Part shown: one piece after another, positions 11,720 to 24,458 of the stretch | Numbering within the stretch: the first letter of the stretch is position 1 | Layout of the letters: each line of letters opens with the position of its first letter | Assembly (NCBI GenBank): GCA_963942565.1 | Contig: OZ012685.1 | Coordinates: forward strand, 46,490,097 to 46,554,096 | Direction of reading: 5' to 3' | Origin: Maea johnstoni | Lineage: Eukaryota; Annelida; Polychaeta; Spionida; Magelonidae | DNA: 64,000 nt | The notes under the pieces: model-generated | Database searches by the model: none | Seen by the model: only the letters and a program-made list of their open reading frames with translations | Told to the model about the DNA's origin: nothing | Made by a program: the position numbers and the translations under genes

Positions 11720-11894
11720 CAGGTGAACTTGGATATGACGGACCACTGTACGACGGATTTTTGCATATGACGGACGATATGCTTGGTCCCAGTCCGATGC
11801 AAATCAAGTATTCGTCATATGTATACGATAGATTTTGCATATGACGGACCAATTTTCCTGGTCCCATTGAGTCCGTCATATCCAAGTTCACCTG
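11720..11894. mobile_element. pogo/Tc1-mariner-like MITE with long inverted ends
   Basis: A 175-base element whose first 25 bases (CAGGTGAACTTGGATATGAC plus GGAC) are the exact complement of its last 25, flanked by TA dinucleotides on both sides (11718-19 and 11895-96). TA target duplication, ends beginning CAGGTG and the tgacgga motif repeated inside (tgcatatgacggac occurs at both sub-ends) point to the pogo/Tigger branch of Tc1/mariner. It has no coding sequence. The perfect inverted repeat suggests a fairly recent insertion. Confidence 0.75.
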
Positions 11895-13941
11895 TACTAC
11901 GAGGAGCTTGGATTGGTCAGGTACCAGGGTCATGCTGTACTGTGGTTTCCGGACTCTTGTCGGCCAGTAAAGGTATCTAGTAACTGCAGTATGGTGTGAC
12001 CAGAAGGACCAACTGGTGTTGGCTTCTGGGTAGTTGACCTATTTGAGACTGACAGGTTAATTTCGAGGCCTGGAGTGTGTGTTTCTTTATCATATATTTT
12101 GTACTAACTTCATAACCATTCCTTGAAGTTATGAGACCCTTCCTGTGTGAACCTGTTCTGTTGATGAATACGCTACTATAGATGCATGGGTTATTATTAT
12201 TAGTCCCATTGAGTACCTGTACTAGTACATGTAGTGATAGGAGTAGTTGACTGTGGCCCCCACCGCCCTCCCGATCCCCATTCACGGTTCATATTATGGA
12301 CATACTGAGGTTTATATATCATCATGCTATTACCATCTTCATCCTCATCATTGCTACTCTCTTTATTCCACACATTAACAGCAAATGACAAATGAAATAA
12401 TGCTGTCATGCCACATGACTTCATGGCTTCTGGTGCAACGCCAGCGCTGGTGTTGGCAACCTCCTCATTCATTAGCTGAAGTGCATATTGCCTTCATAGG
12501 CATATCATCCATTCATTCATTACTGGTGTCTCTCCTCATGGTCTTCCTAGGCAGCTTTGGCTTCTCTTCATTTAGTTCTTAAGGTTTCTCTTGCCTCTTT
12601 AGTTGGTCTCCTAAGTTCCTGATTGGTAACGGGATTCTCGTGTGCATTTTCTGGACCACATATCGCTTATCATAAGCTTCCACGCTTCTGTTTATCAAGA
12701 ATTTTGATTTTGATCAGCTCTGAGCTTGCATGCACATGGATTATTTTATCATTTTCGTCACCACATATTTGGTTGTTATTTTAAGTATTATTATTGTTAT
12801 CATTATTAGTACTACTATGTTTATGGCTGACAGACACTGATGCACTACATTAACCAGTAACAACTCTCAGAGGCGAGCAAGCTCATACTTAGTAGCTGTG
12901 AGATGTAGACAAGTACTGCATTAGATAAGGAACTCTGTGGTTTCTCGTGAGAGGTATACTGACTGACTAACACCCTACTGCGGTATGTGTATACACACAT
13001 GTGCGGTACTATTCCTCCTACTAGTGGCAAAGGTGTCTAACACTGATGGCAGCAGCAGCAGCGGCAGCAAGGGCATCAAAACTAACAGCAACCTACTCTA
13101 TAACACACTATGGCAAGGCTTACCATATAACCAAATTGGCTACAGAATCTTCTAGAGACATTCCTTATGCTGGCTCGATCTGATTCTCCACCAGCTGTTA
13201 GGATAGTACATGTACTCCTACTACTAGCACTGTGTGGAGTGAGACTGGGGACTTCTTGTCTTATGATAACGCCTAGGGTATGGCAAGATATGATGTAGTA
13301 GAGGTGTGTGCATGTATTTAACTGGCTTCTCATATTAGCTACTAATAGTACTACTACTACTTCTGCTATCATTATAACAATTACCAGCACCTTGTGCACC
13401 CTGATGCATGAGGCTAACTTGCAGACTAGCCACGGTCTCCAAGTAAGTAGCATGTTTTGAACAACTTGTTTCATGCTTATTATTTAACGAGCCAGCTTTA
13501 ATACTTACTGACGCTTTTAGCTTACCACATTCGCCGCTTATTTCAAGTTGATTCTTGATAATTTTAATCACCTTCTTTATCATATACTAATATCTCAGCT
13601 AGATCGCCTTCACCTCAAAACCATGTGCACTCACTCCTCAGGGCTCAGAGAAATCATCCATTGAGAAACATTTTGCATTCAAATCCTTTCTGAATGGAGA
13701 TTTCTGCTCCTGGTTGAGATTCTGACGAGCTCACCCTGGTGAGCTGATGTGTTCAGTATGGATGATACCTCTGATGCATGGCTTGATTTTATTAGCCTCA
13801 AAAAGAGAATGTCCGATTCCCTGTCCCGGTACGATTGCATGGTTGGGTGGTTTTGTGTGGAGTTGGTCGCTCAGTGTGATGATATAAGCCTGTGTAGTAT
13901 ACGAAGCCCATCAAGTTAGTGGTGTGCACTGTAAATTTCAG

Positions 13942-16900
13942 AAATCCTTGATGGCAGGCCCACCACGCTAGACCAGTGGGCAGACAAAACTCCGAGAGGG
14001 AAGGGGCAGGAACCCATCTCTGGCAGGACTCCATTTGAAGATTGGGTGGACCAAAAAGCTAGGCCTGATCAGATAGAGAGAGTACCAGAGGTCACCAGGG
14101 AAATTATAGCTGTGGAGCCCATTGATGAAAAAACCTCAACTGAGGAACTGACTGAGACCTTGGTTGATGGTACCACGCTTCGCAAGAAGATCACAACGGT
14201 CCGCATCATTAGAAAGATTATTGAACGAGTGACCACTGATGGTGTTGAGGAGATTGTTGAAACAATACAGCCCCCAGAGTCTAATATTACTGAGGAGGTT
14301 ACTGAGATACCACCAGGAACTGACCTTGGTAGAGCTGAACCTGTGTCAACCAAAGAAGAACATTTCGAGGAGTCTCTGGATGATGGTCAGGTCATCAAGA
14401 GACACATCATCACTACTTTGGTTGAGAGTCCACGTGAGGCCGTTGTGGACCGTGAGGTCCTCGGGGTCGAACCTACCGGCCAAACAACAGACATCCAAGA
14501 GACTGCTGAACAGCTCAATGATGGCACTCTCCTCAGAAAAAGAATCACAACCACCACCACTACTAAGAAGGTCATTGAGAGGGTTATGACTGATGGTGTC
14601 CCTCAGATTGTAGAATCACCTGCCCCATCTGATTTTGACATCACAGAGGAGGTCACAGAAATCCCCCCAGGGACCGATGAGAGCCGAGCTGTTCCTCTTG
14701 CGTCCAGTCAAGAGGTGCAGGAAGAGACCTTGCCAGATGGGTCCCATGTGAGAAGAACAACCATAACCACACAGGTGCAGGCCAAGGAGCCAGAGGTCAC
14801 ACGAGAGGTTCTTGGTATTGAACCTGCTGGTGAAACCACCCAAGTCCAGGAGACCACAGAAGAGCTCCCTGACGGCACTCTACTCAGAAAGAGGACAACA
14901 ACTGTCACCACGGCCAAGAAAGTCCTCGAGAGTGTTGTCACCGATGGTGTCCAGCAGATTGTTGAGTCACCGGCCCCGTCAGACCTTAACATCACTGAAG
15001 AAGTTACTGAGATCCCAGCAGGTACAGATGAGGGTCGCATGGTCCCAGTTGGTACTCCCACTGAACAGGTCAAAGAGGAGACCCTTCCCGATGGCTCTCA
15101 TGTAAAAAAGACTGTCATCACAACCAAAGTGAAGACCTATGAACCAGAAGTGACCACAGAGATCCTTGGAGAAGAGCCGGCTGAAGTGAGCACAGATGTG
15201 CAGGAATCGTCGGAAACTCTGCCTGACGGTACAATCCTCAGAAAGAAAACAACCACCAAAACCATAGGCAAAAAAGTCACTGAGAAAGTTGTCACTGATG
15301 GAGTACCTGAGATAGTTGAAAGACCAGGTGTGCCAGATTTAGACATCACTGAGGAGGTCACAGAAATTCCACCAGGTACTGATGAGAGCAGAACCAAACC
15401 AGTTGGTACTAGTGAGCAGGTGAAAGAGGAAACCCTGCCCGATGGGTCTCATGTAAAGAAAACCACCATCACCACCAAGGTAGAGACCCGAGAACCTGAA
15501 ATCACCAGAGAGGTCCTAGGTGTGGAGCCCGTTGGAGAGAGCACTGATGTTCAGGAGACAACAGAAAACCTCCCTGATGGAACCCTCCTCAGAAAAAAGA
15601 TCACAACTGTAACAGTAGCAAAGAAGACAGTCGAGAAGGTTGTCACTGATGGTGTACCTGAAATTGTGGAGAGCCCTGCCCCATCGGATCTGAGAGTCAC
15701 CGAGGAAGTGACAGAGATCCCTCCTGGTACTGATGAGAGCAAGGCTGTACCTGTGGGAAAGAGTGAACAGATCAGGGAAGAGACTCTTCCTGATGGCTCT
15801 CATGTCAAGAAAACCATCATCACCACCAAGGTTCAGACTGGAGAGCCAGAGGTCACTACAGAGGTCCTCTCTGTGGAACCCATGGGAGAAACTGCAGATG
15901 TCCAAGAATCATCAGAGACTCTACCAGACGGAACAATTCTGAGAAAAAAGACCACAACTGTTACAAAGGCCAAAAAGGTCACTGAAAAAGTCATCACTGA
16001 TGGGGTCCCTGAAGTTGTGGAACGTGTTGGCGCACCAGATTTAGATATCACCGAAGAGGTTACAGAGGTCCCTCCAGGCACTGATGAAACTAGAACAAAA
16101 CCAGTCAGTACCAGTGAACATGTAAAGGAAGAAACCCTCCCTGATGGCGCACATGTTAAGAAAACCACCATCACTACTAAAGTGGAGACTCGCGAACCAG
16201 AGGTGACAACTGAGGTGATGGGAACAGAGCCCGCAGGTGAGAGTACAGACGTCCAGGAGACATCAGAGGCCCTTCCTGATGGCACCATTCTCAGGAAAAG
16301 AACTACCACTGTTACCAAAGCTAAGAAGACTATAGAAAAGGTTATCACTGATGGAGTGCCAGAAATAGTAGAAAAGCCAGCTCCCTCTGATTTCGATATT
16401 ACAGAGGAGGTTACTGAAATCCCTCCAGGTACCGATGAAACCAGAACTGAACCTGTTGGCAAGAGTGAACAGGTCAAAGAAGAAACACTGCCAGATGGTT
16501 CCCATGTCAAGAGAACCACAATCACCACAAAAGTCCAGACCAGAGAACCAGAAGTGGTCACCGAGGTTCTTGGCGTTGAGCCTGCAGGGGAAAGCACTGA
16601 TGTACAGGAAACATCAGAGACTCTTCCTGATGGCACGGTTTTGAAGAAGAAGGTCACAACTGTCACGATTGCCAAGAAGATCACTGAAAAGGTTATCACT
16701 GATGGTATACCAGAAGTGGTGGAAAGATCCGGACCCCCAGATCTAGACATTACAGAGGATGTTACAGAAATCCCTCCTGGCACCGATGAAACCAAAACCA
16801 CTCCTGTAGGGAAAAGTGAACAGGTCAAAGAAGAAACTCTACCCGATGGTTCTCACATCAAGAGAACCACAATCACCACAAAAGTCCAGACACGAGAACC

Positions 16901-19900
16901 AGAAGTTACAAAAGAGGTTATTGGTGTTGAACCAGTAGGGGAAAGCACTGATGTTCAGGAAACTTCTGAAACTCTTCCAGATGGAACAGTTTTGAAAAAG
17001 AAGACCACAACAGTAACTACAGCTAAAAAGATACTGGAGAAAGTCATCACTGATGGTGTTGAAGAAGTGGTTGAGCGCCCTGGACCTTCTGATCTGAATG
17101 TTACTGAAGAGGTGACTGAAATCCCACTTGGAACTGATGAGAATAAAACTGAACCTGTGTCTGTTAGTGAAAAAGTACGAGAACAAAATCTCCCAGATGG
17201 CTCCCATGTAAAAACAACCACCATTACAACCAAAGTTCAGACACGTGCACCTGAGGTAACAAAGGAAGTCCTTGGAACAGAACCAACAGGGGAAAGCACC
17301 GATGTACAAGAATCATCTGAAACATTGCCGGATGGTACTATTTTGAAGAAGATAACCACAACTGTGACAATGACGAAAAAAGTATTAGAAAAGGTGGTTA
17401 CTGATGGCGTTGAAGAAATAGTAGAATCACCTGGTCCTTCAGATTTAAATATCATTGAGGCTGTGACAGAAATTCCACCTGGAGTTGATGAGAACAAAAC
17501 TGAACCTGTCTCTGTTAAGGAACAAGTAAAAGAAGAGCGTCGTCGCGATGGTTCCCATGTGAAGACAACAACAATTACAACCAAAGTTAGGACCCGTGCC
17601 CCCGAGGTTACTAAAGAGTTCCTTGGTACTGAACCAACAGGTTCAAGTACTGATGTTCAAGAAACCTCCGAAACCCTTCCTGATGGCACCATATTGAAGA
17701 AAAAAACTACAACTGTCACTTCCACAACAAAAGTCCTTCAAAAGGTCATCACTGATGGAGTACCAGAAACTGTTGAACTACCAGGTCCCTCAGACATTGA
17801 TATTACTGAAGATGTCACTGAAATCCCACCAGGAGTCAATCCAGAAAGAATAGAACCCATATCTATTAATGAACAAGTTAGGGAACAATCTCTACCTGAT
17901 GGCTCTCGCGTGAAAACCACAACACTCACCACCAAAGTCAAAACTCGTGAACCTGAGGTTGTCAAAGAAGTACTTGGAACTGAACCAACAGGTTCAAGTA
18001 CTGATGTCCAAGAGACTTCCGAAACACTTCCTGATGGCACCATTTTGAAGAAAAAGACAACAACTGTCACCTCCACAACAAAAGTCCTTCAAAAGGTCAT
18101 CACTGATGGAGTACCAGAAACTGTTGAACTACCAGGTCCCTCAGACATTGATATTACTGAAGATGTCACTGAAATCCCACCAGGAGTCAATCCAGAAAGA
18201 ATAGAACCTGTATCTATTAATGAACAAGTTAGGGAACAAACTCTACCTGATGGCTCTCGCGTGAAAACCACAACACTCACCACCAAAGTCAAAACTCGTG
18301 AACCTGAGGTTGTCAAAGAAGTACTTGGAACTGAACCCTCAGGTTCAAGTACTGATGTCCAAGAGACTTCCGAAACACTTCCTGATGGCACCATTTTGAA
18401 GAAAAAGACAACAACTGTCACTTCCACAACAAAAGTCCTTCAAAAGGTCATCACTGATGGAGTACCAGAAACTGTTGAGCTACCAGGTCCCTCAGACATT
18501 GATATTACTGAAGATGTCACTGAAATCCCACCAGGAGTCAATCCAGAAAGAATAGAACCTGTATCTATCAATGAACAAGTTAGGGAACAAACTCTACCTG
18601 ATGGCTCTCGCGTGAAAACCACAACACTCACCACCAAAGTCCAGACTCGTGAACCATCTGTTTTCAAAGAGGTCCTTAGCACAGAGCCAGCTGGCGAAAG
18701 CACCGATGTTCAAGAGGCCACAGAAACTCTTCCTGATGGCACCATATTAAGAAAAAAGATCACCACTGTAACAACGAGCACAGTAGTTAAAGAAAAAGTC
18801 ATCACTGACGGTGTTCCAGAAGTTGTAGAAGTTCCAGGTCCCTCTAATTTAGACATAACTGAGGATATCACTGAGATCCCTCCAGGAACTGATAAAAGCA
18901 GAACCACACCTGTCTCCACTCGTGAGCAAATGAAACAAGAAACCCGTCCTGATGGCTCAGTCATCAAAACTACCACCATCACAACAAAGGTCAAGACCAG
19001 AGAGCCAGAGGTCACCAGAGAAATCGTGGGAATTGAGCCTGCAGGAGAGACTTCTGATGTCAAGGAAACTGTAGACACACTAGATGATGGCACGCTACTG
19101 AAGAAAAAGACCACCACAGTCACTACAGCTAAAAAGGTTGTAGAAAAGGTCATCACTGATGGTGTGGAGGAGATTGTTGAAACTCCAGGTCCTTCTGACA
19201 TGATAGTTCTTGAAGAGGTCACAGAGATACCAGCGGGAACAGATGAAAGCAGAGCAGTGCCTGTATCAACCAATGAGCAGGTCCGAGAAGAAACCCGTAC
19301 AGATGGTTCCTACGTCAAAACGACAACAGTGACAACCAAAGTTCAATCTCGAGCCCCAGCTATCACAAGAGAAATACTTGCAGTGGAGCCGATTGGTGAG
19401 GAGGTAGATACCAAAGAAACTACGGAAACATTAGATGATGGCACCCAAGTCCGTAGGAAGTCCACAACAGTCACAGTTTCACAGAAAATCCTAGAAAGAG
19501 TAGTAACAGATGGTCAACCTGTGGTTGAGGAGAAACAAGGGCCCTCTCAAGTCAGCATCACAGATGACGTCACTGTTATACCACCAGGAGTGGATGAAGC
19601 TAAATCTGCACCTGCTTCTAAAAGGGAAGAAGTTAAGGAACAGACACTCCCAGATGGCTCTGTAGTTCGAACAACGACCTTCACAACGACCTTGACCCAC
19701 CACCAACCTGATGTGCAGAAACAAGTGCTAGCAGTTGAGCCCACCGGTGAATCCACTGATACAAAAGAATTTACAGAGACTTTAGATGATGGAACAGTCC
19801 TTAAGAAGAAGGTCACCACTGTAACTATTACTAAGAAATCTGTAGAAAGTGTAACCACGGATGGTGTGCAGGAGATAGTGGAGTCCCCTGCCCCCTCTGA

Positions 19901-22083
19901 CGTGAATGTAACTGAGGAAGTTACTGAAATCCCACCTGGTATCGACGAGACCAATGCAGTACCCATTTCGACCAAAGAAGTCAGTAAGGAAGAGACACTT
20001 CCCAACGGCTCCTTTGTCTCCACCCGAACCGTTCACACTGTGGTCCAGTCCCCTGCCGCCGCTGACCTACCCAGACAGTTGGTTGGAATTGCACCTGTGA
20101 AACAGACCACTGATGTACAGGAGAGCACAGAGACCCTACCTGATGGTACTGTTCTGAGGAAAAAGACCACCACACAGAAAACTCTGAACAAAAAGATAGA
20201 ACTTGTCACCATCAATGGTGTAGAGCAAACTGTTGAGAGCGCTGCCCCCTCCGATATCAGCATTTTAGAAGATGTTACCGAGATCCCCCCAGGCACCCAG
20301 GAGTCAATGGCTCAGCCATTATCCACCAAGGAAGTTGAAAAGGCTGAGACACTACCTGATGGCAGCACTGTCAAAACCACCACTGTCACAACCAGAATAG
20401 GGACCCCTGGAGATCAGATTTCTAGGGTACCTGAGGTCACCAAAGAGATTATTAGCATAGAACCAATTAGCCAGTCAACCGATGTCCAGGAACTAAGCGA
20501 AAGGTTACGGGATGGTACTCTCCTTAAGAAAAAGATCACTACAGTGCGCATAGTCAACAAGATCACAGAATGTATCACAACTGAAGGTGTTAGGGAAATT
20601 ATCGAGTACACTTCGCCAGAACTTGATATAAAGGAAGACATATCTGAATTCCCACCGGGGGTGAAAGAAAATCTTTCTAGGCCCGTTTCGACTTCTGAAC
20701 AGAAATCACAAGAAAATCTTGATGATGGCACGCTTGTCAAGAGACAGGTTATTACAACGAAATATGCATCCACAGCCAGCGGTGATTTTGATGGATTCCA
20801 ACAAGGCCAGATTTCTCTGATGCCAGGTGCCCTGCTTGCCCCTGGTGAGCAACAAGTACAGAATTATGAGGAGACACTCCCTGATGGCACTGTAGTGAAA
20901 CGAAGGGTTGTGATTACCAGAGAGGGAAACATACTTGTTAAGAGAATCATCACTGAAATGCCCAACGGTGAAATCCTAGAGGATGTTGTCAGGGAAGAAT
21001 TTCCAGATCAAATAGTACCAGAAGATGCTGGCTCCCTGCAACAGTCAATGCCATATGATGGGGAGGTCGCTGATATCTTCGCCGGAGGCCAAAAGGCAAT
21101 CCATCAAACTTCTCCTGATACTATTGAAGAGGAGGTTGAGGAGGTCCTGCCCGACGGCACAGTGGTCCGGAGAAAGATCATCAAAACTCGTGTGAAGAAA
21201 GTTGTGCGCAGAGTTGTGAGACAAGGCCCTGATGGCCAGCTCTACGAGGAGGAAGTTCCTGAAGGCGAAGACATTCCTGGTTTTGGTCAAGGTGAACGAC
21301 CCGTGGGCTTTAAAGAAATGCCAGGTTCTACAGTCATTGCCGGTCCCCCAGAGACAACAGAGATCCAAGAAACCCTTCCTGATGGTACAGTGGTCACAAG
21401 GAGAGTTGAGAAGACACGTGAGAGGAGAATGGTGAAGAGGATCGTACGAGAGGGACCAGATGGAGAGTTGATCGAAGAGGAGGTTGAGGTTCCAGAAGGA
21501 CAAGGTTACCAGGACAACATCGTGGGTGGTCTCACACCATCAGATGTTGACCTTCTCTCGCCAGAATCACTAGATGATGACGACGCTTCGCGTATCCGTG
21601 TATATACAGATACCATTGAAGGAGATCCACAAACAGAAACTGAAACACAGGAGTTTGAAGAGACACTGCCTGATGGCACAATAGTTAAGCGAAAAGTGAT
21701 CAAAACTAAACAACGACAAACTGTAATCAAGCGTGTAGTTATGGAGGGTCCTGAAGGCGAGCTTCCTCCTGAGGAAGAAATGAGACAATACGCAGATACA
21801 GTCGCTGCTGCCCCCGAGACTGACACTGATGTTCAGGAGTTTGAGGAAACTCTCGAGGACGGCACGGTGGTCAAGAGAAAGATTGTGACGACGCGAGAGC
21901 AGCAGATAGTGACCGAGAGGGAGGTGTTAGAGGGTGGAGGAGAGGTTCCTGCACTTCCCGTAGACGATATGATGGTGCAGCAGCGTCAAGGCACACAGGA
22001 ATGGACCCCGTTCGAGGAAGAACTCTCGGCAACTCAAGCTGCTCGACCAGCAGAGAGCGCTCCCCATTTTCCTGACCAGCAAG
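13942..22083 (+). CDS. Large exon 6: tandem 117-residue LPDG-hairpin repeats, ankyrin-tail-like
   Basis: Acceptor ctgtaaatttcag (phase 1) opens a frame that runs 8,142 bases to CAAG|gtagta. I place the start upstream of any in-frame start codon because the added peptide, with LDQWADK echoed by FEDWVDQK, is coding-like and phase-consistent. Residues 1-45 are unique. Then come about 19 units of roughly 117 residues. Each starts EPEVTxEVLGxEP, followed by STDVQE, LPDGT with RKK and TTVT, VxTDGVPEIVE, PSD, ITEEVTEIPPGTD, and a second hairpin ETLPDGSHVKKTTITTKV. The last 450 residues hold five looser hairpins (EETLPDGTVVKRR and similar) with EGPxGxL turns. The tail recalls invertebrate ankyrin C-termini (family resemblance from memory, not a search). 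Extended beta-hairpins in a long disordered arm are inferred. If the last intron is retained the frame ends at 22166. Confidence 0.9.
14073..20770 (+). repeat. Tandem array of about 19 coding repeats of ~351 bp
   Basis: Within exon 6, successive starts of the (E/A)PEVxxE motif are about 351 bases apart (for example 17598, 17949, 18300, 18651). The three units between 17598 and 18650 are almost identical at the DNA level, while those at both ends are diverged. This marks a recent local expansion inside an older array. Each unit carries two DG hairpins spaced 72 and 45 residues apart, so the unit probably arose by fusing two hairpin modules. Confidence 0.92.
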
Positions 22084-23101
22084 GTAGTACATCATCTTCA
22101 TCTAAGCATGAGCAGCCTCTCAGCCCCTCAGTGTTTGCCAGTGCAAAGCATCAGCATAAGATGTGACTGTGTGGTGACTTACAGTCTGCCCCGCTGCTGT
22201 GTGCTTAAATTCTGTGTTCTCTTACCAATTTAGCTTTAGGAGACCCTGGGCTACTAATTTCTGCTTTGTACCCCACCTGCCAAACATGTCCGCTTAAAGA
22301 TATACCTACCTGTGGTGAGAACTATCCAAACAAAAACATCTGGTTATGAAGGACAGGCTGTTTTTGAAAACTGAAGGGAAGCCCAGGAGATAGGAATCTA
22401 TATATAAATACATATGTTCTTTTCTTGAAGGACCTTTGAAAAGGGGTGTGTCTATTTATCCGATGTTAAAACGCTGCGCCTGTCTTTCATAATCAAAGGT
22501 TGCCTTGCCTACTAGCTGCCTCAGTATGAACAATAGGGAAACATTGAAAACGTAATACCTTCTCATACCTTGTACAGATTAGTAGGACTTAATCATTCAC
22601 TCAAGTTGGCATTTATACGGTACTCTTCCTTATTTTATGTTGAGATTAGACTGAGCAACATTGCCTACATATTATATTATTCATTGCAATTCACATTATG
22701 TTATGATATATTTATTGATATTGTTCATACCTCCACTTGATTTATCTACTGCAATCTTCACTTTTTATCTAGACCTCAGTTTTCCACCTGCTCACAAACT
22801 CATTGTCGGCACTGACTATATTTCAAATGATCATAAATGTTTCCATTAACGGACAGGTTTGTAGTACAGGATGGTGTTTCTCTTTTTTGTTTCTGTTGTT
22901 ATCTCCTTCATCCTGGTCTACACAACCTGTCATATGTCTAACGCTTATCTAGTGTGCATCTCTGTCTGTGTTCTCCCCATCCTCCTCCTTATCCCTCTCT
23001 CTCTCTCTACCTGTTTGACCTCTAACCTTTGGATGCCATTGCACAGCATTCTTCCCTGTAGTAGTACACTGTAGCATTCTCTCTGTCTCTCCTTTACGCA
23101 G
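22084..23101 (+). other. Intron 6 (1.0 kb)
   Basis: Begins gtagta and ends ctctcctttacgcag. The exon 6 frame continues 27 codons into it (Ser-rich, ending KHQHKM) before a TGA at 22164-22166, which would give an alternative C-terminus if retained. Otherwise AT-rich and pyrimidine-rich with nothing recognisable. Confidence 0.7.
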
Positions 23102-23173
23102 ACTTCCAGGACTCATCACCAGAAGCAGTCTCAGAAGAGGTGGTGACGGCGACGCGAGCGGCTCACGATGAAG
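23102..23173 (+). CDS. Internal mini-exon 7 (24 codons, phase 1-1)
   Basis: A strong acceptor (ctctctgtctctcctttacgcag) and donor GAAG|gtagtt bound 72 bases. The peptide is D-FQDSSPEAVSEEVVTAT followed by RAAHDE. It is acidic, with an SSPE phosphorylation-type site. The string DFQDSSPE resembles short motifs I associate with ankyrin C-terminal regions, but it is too short to prove anything. Symmetric phase 1 makes it a cassette between the two giant exons. Confidence 0.82.
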
Positions 23174-24338
23174 GTAGTTACCATTTGCTTGTACCTTGTG
23201 GTGTGACAAATATCTAGTAGTGACGAGTGGCTCACAATCTAGCTTTGTATTACTCTACATATATATCTATATATTTATGTACATATTTAAGCTTTTGTTG
23301 TTCATCTCAACCAAACTCATCACATTTTCTCACTGAAGCTCACCTGACCCAATCATCTCACATCAAGTACACCTGTACCGCCGATCTGTTGGTTACTCCC
23401 TCTGGTGGCCAACCCAACAACCGACATCAATGCTGCCTTAGAAATGCATTGAGATAGTATTGGCATGTTGAGTTTTTGTTGTTTTGCAGCTTTGAATTTC
23501 TTTTCAGTATTGTCTTTTGATATCATTTATTGCATGTCATCGGTTCTTATTTTCAGTGTCTCATATTTTCATTTAGGTGCTTATGATTATTAGCATGTAC
23601 TTTTGTGATCATGATTATTTATCACTGTAGCTGATGTGTTTATCACCATTTCAACTGTTGTTTTAGTTGCTTCTCTTTCAGATATGATTTCAATTCTATT
23701 TGTGGTTATGTATTTTGCCTTTCTAGCAAGATTATAGACATGGTATTATAATTTCACTGTTCTATACTAATATGTTCATTCATCGATAATCATATATTTC
23801 ATAAACTAACTAATGCTGATTGCTTAAGGAATTTCCTCATAGTGGTATTACTATAATGGCTATCTGATGAAATACTTGTTTAAGGAGTTTTGTAAAGTGG
23901 TTGACTTGTACATCAGCTGATGATGATGAGGATAGAGATGATGAAGATGAAGATTATGATAGTAGCATATGAGTTATATGTGGTGAAAGTAACCAGTGGA
24001 TGATGAAGGTTGTTAAGGGTAACTAGAGGAGTAGGTTATTACTGTAGGATCTTTCATTCAATATGCTTTCCCAGCTTAGCCTTCTACTCACTAGGAGCTC
24101 TCCAAACAACGACCCTGTGACAAACACTGGCTGATTGTCTGAATTTTGCTGAATATTTCCATCCCATCTGCGCCATTGCCATTGCAGCCGCTCCCCCCTC
24201 TTTCATCTTTGCCTGTGTTTCACCGGAACAGCTAGATTTGGTTGGCAAACTGCCTACTTCTTTGATTACTACTACCACTACTACTCTTACTTCTGCCCAA
24301 GTTAGCATGTGACTTGAACATCTGTTTATAAATTTCAG
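23174..24338 (+). other. Intron 7 (1.2 kb)
   Basis: AT-rich. A GAT/GAA-rich microsatellite-like run near 23914-23970 encodes only Asp/Glu in one frame and ends in a stop without a donor. No exon called. Confidence 0.65.
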
Positions 24339-24458
24339 TTGGCTATCAGGAAGAACTGCCGGGCACTCCAATCATTACCATTACTGAGGACCATAGCATG
24401 CCTTGTGATGATGATGATTATGTCAGATATTTTGGATTAGACCAAGCTCAAAATCAAG
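24339..24458 (+). CDS. Internal mini-exon 8 (40 codons, phase 1-1)
   Basis: Acceptor catctgtttataaatttcag and donor CAAG|gtagcc bound 120 bases. The peptide begins V-GYQEELPGTPIITITEDH, then SMPCDDDDYVRYFGLDQ and ends AQNQ. Features are a short extended strand TPIITITED, an acidic run of four Asp, and an aromatic cluster YVRYFGL that could be a short binding motif. The length is a multiple of three. No recognised domain. Codons are consistent with coding sequence and no stop occurs in this phase. Confidence 0.8.

Noticed and set aside
11534-13583. Open frames of 60-130 codons in intron 5
   Set aside because: Scattered over both strands, no codon or splice support, one overlapping the pogo-like MITE.
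14069-21826. Minus-strand open frames (up to 331 codons) across exon 6
   Set aside because: Shadow translations of the 117-residue repeats; they recur with the 351-base period and end within units.
23914-23970. Asp/Glu-rich open stretch in intron 7
   Set aside because: A GAT/GAA simple repeat with no donor and a stop; acidity alone is not evidence for an exon.
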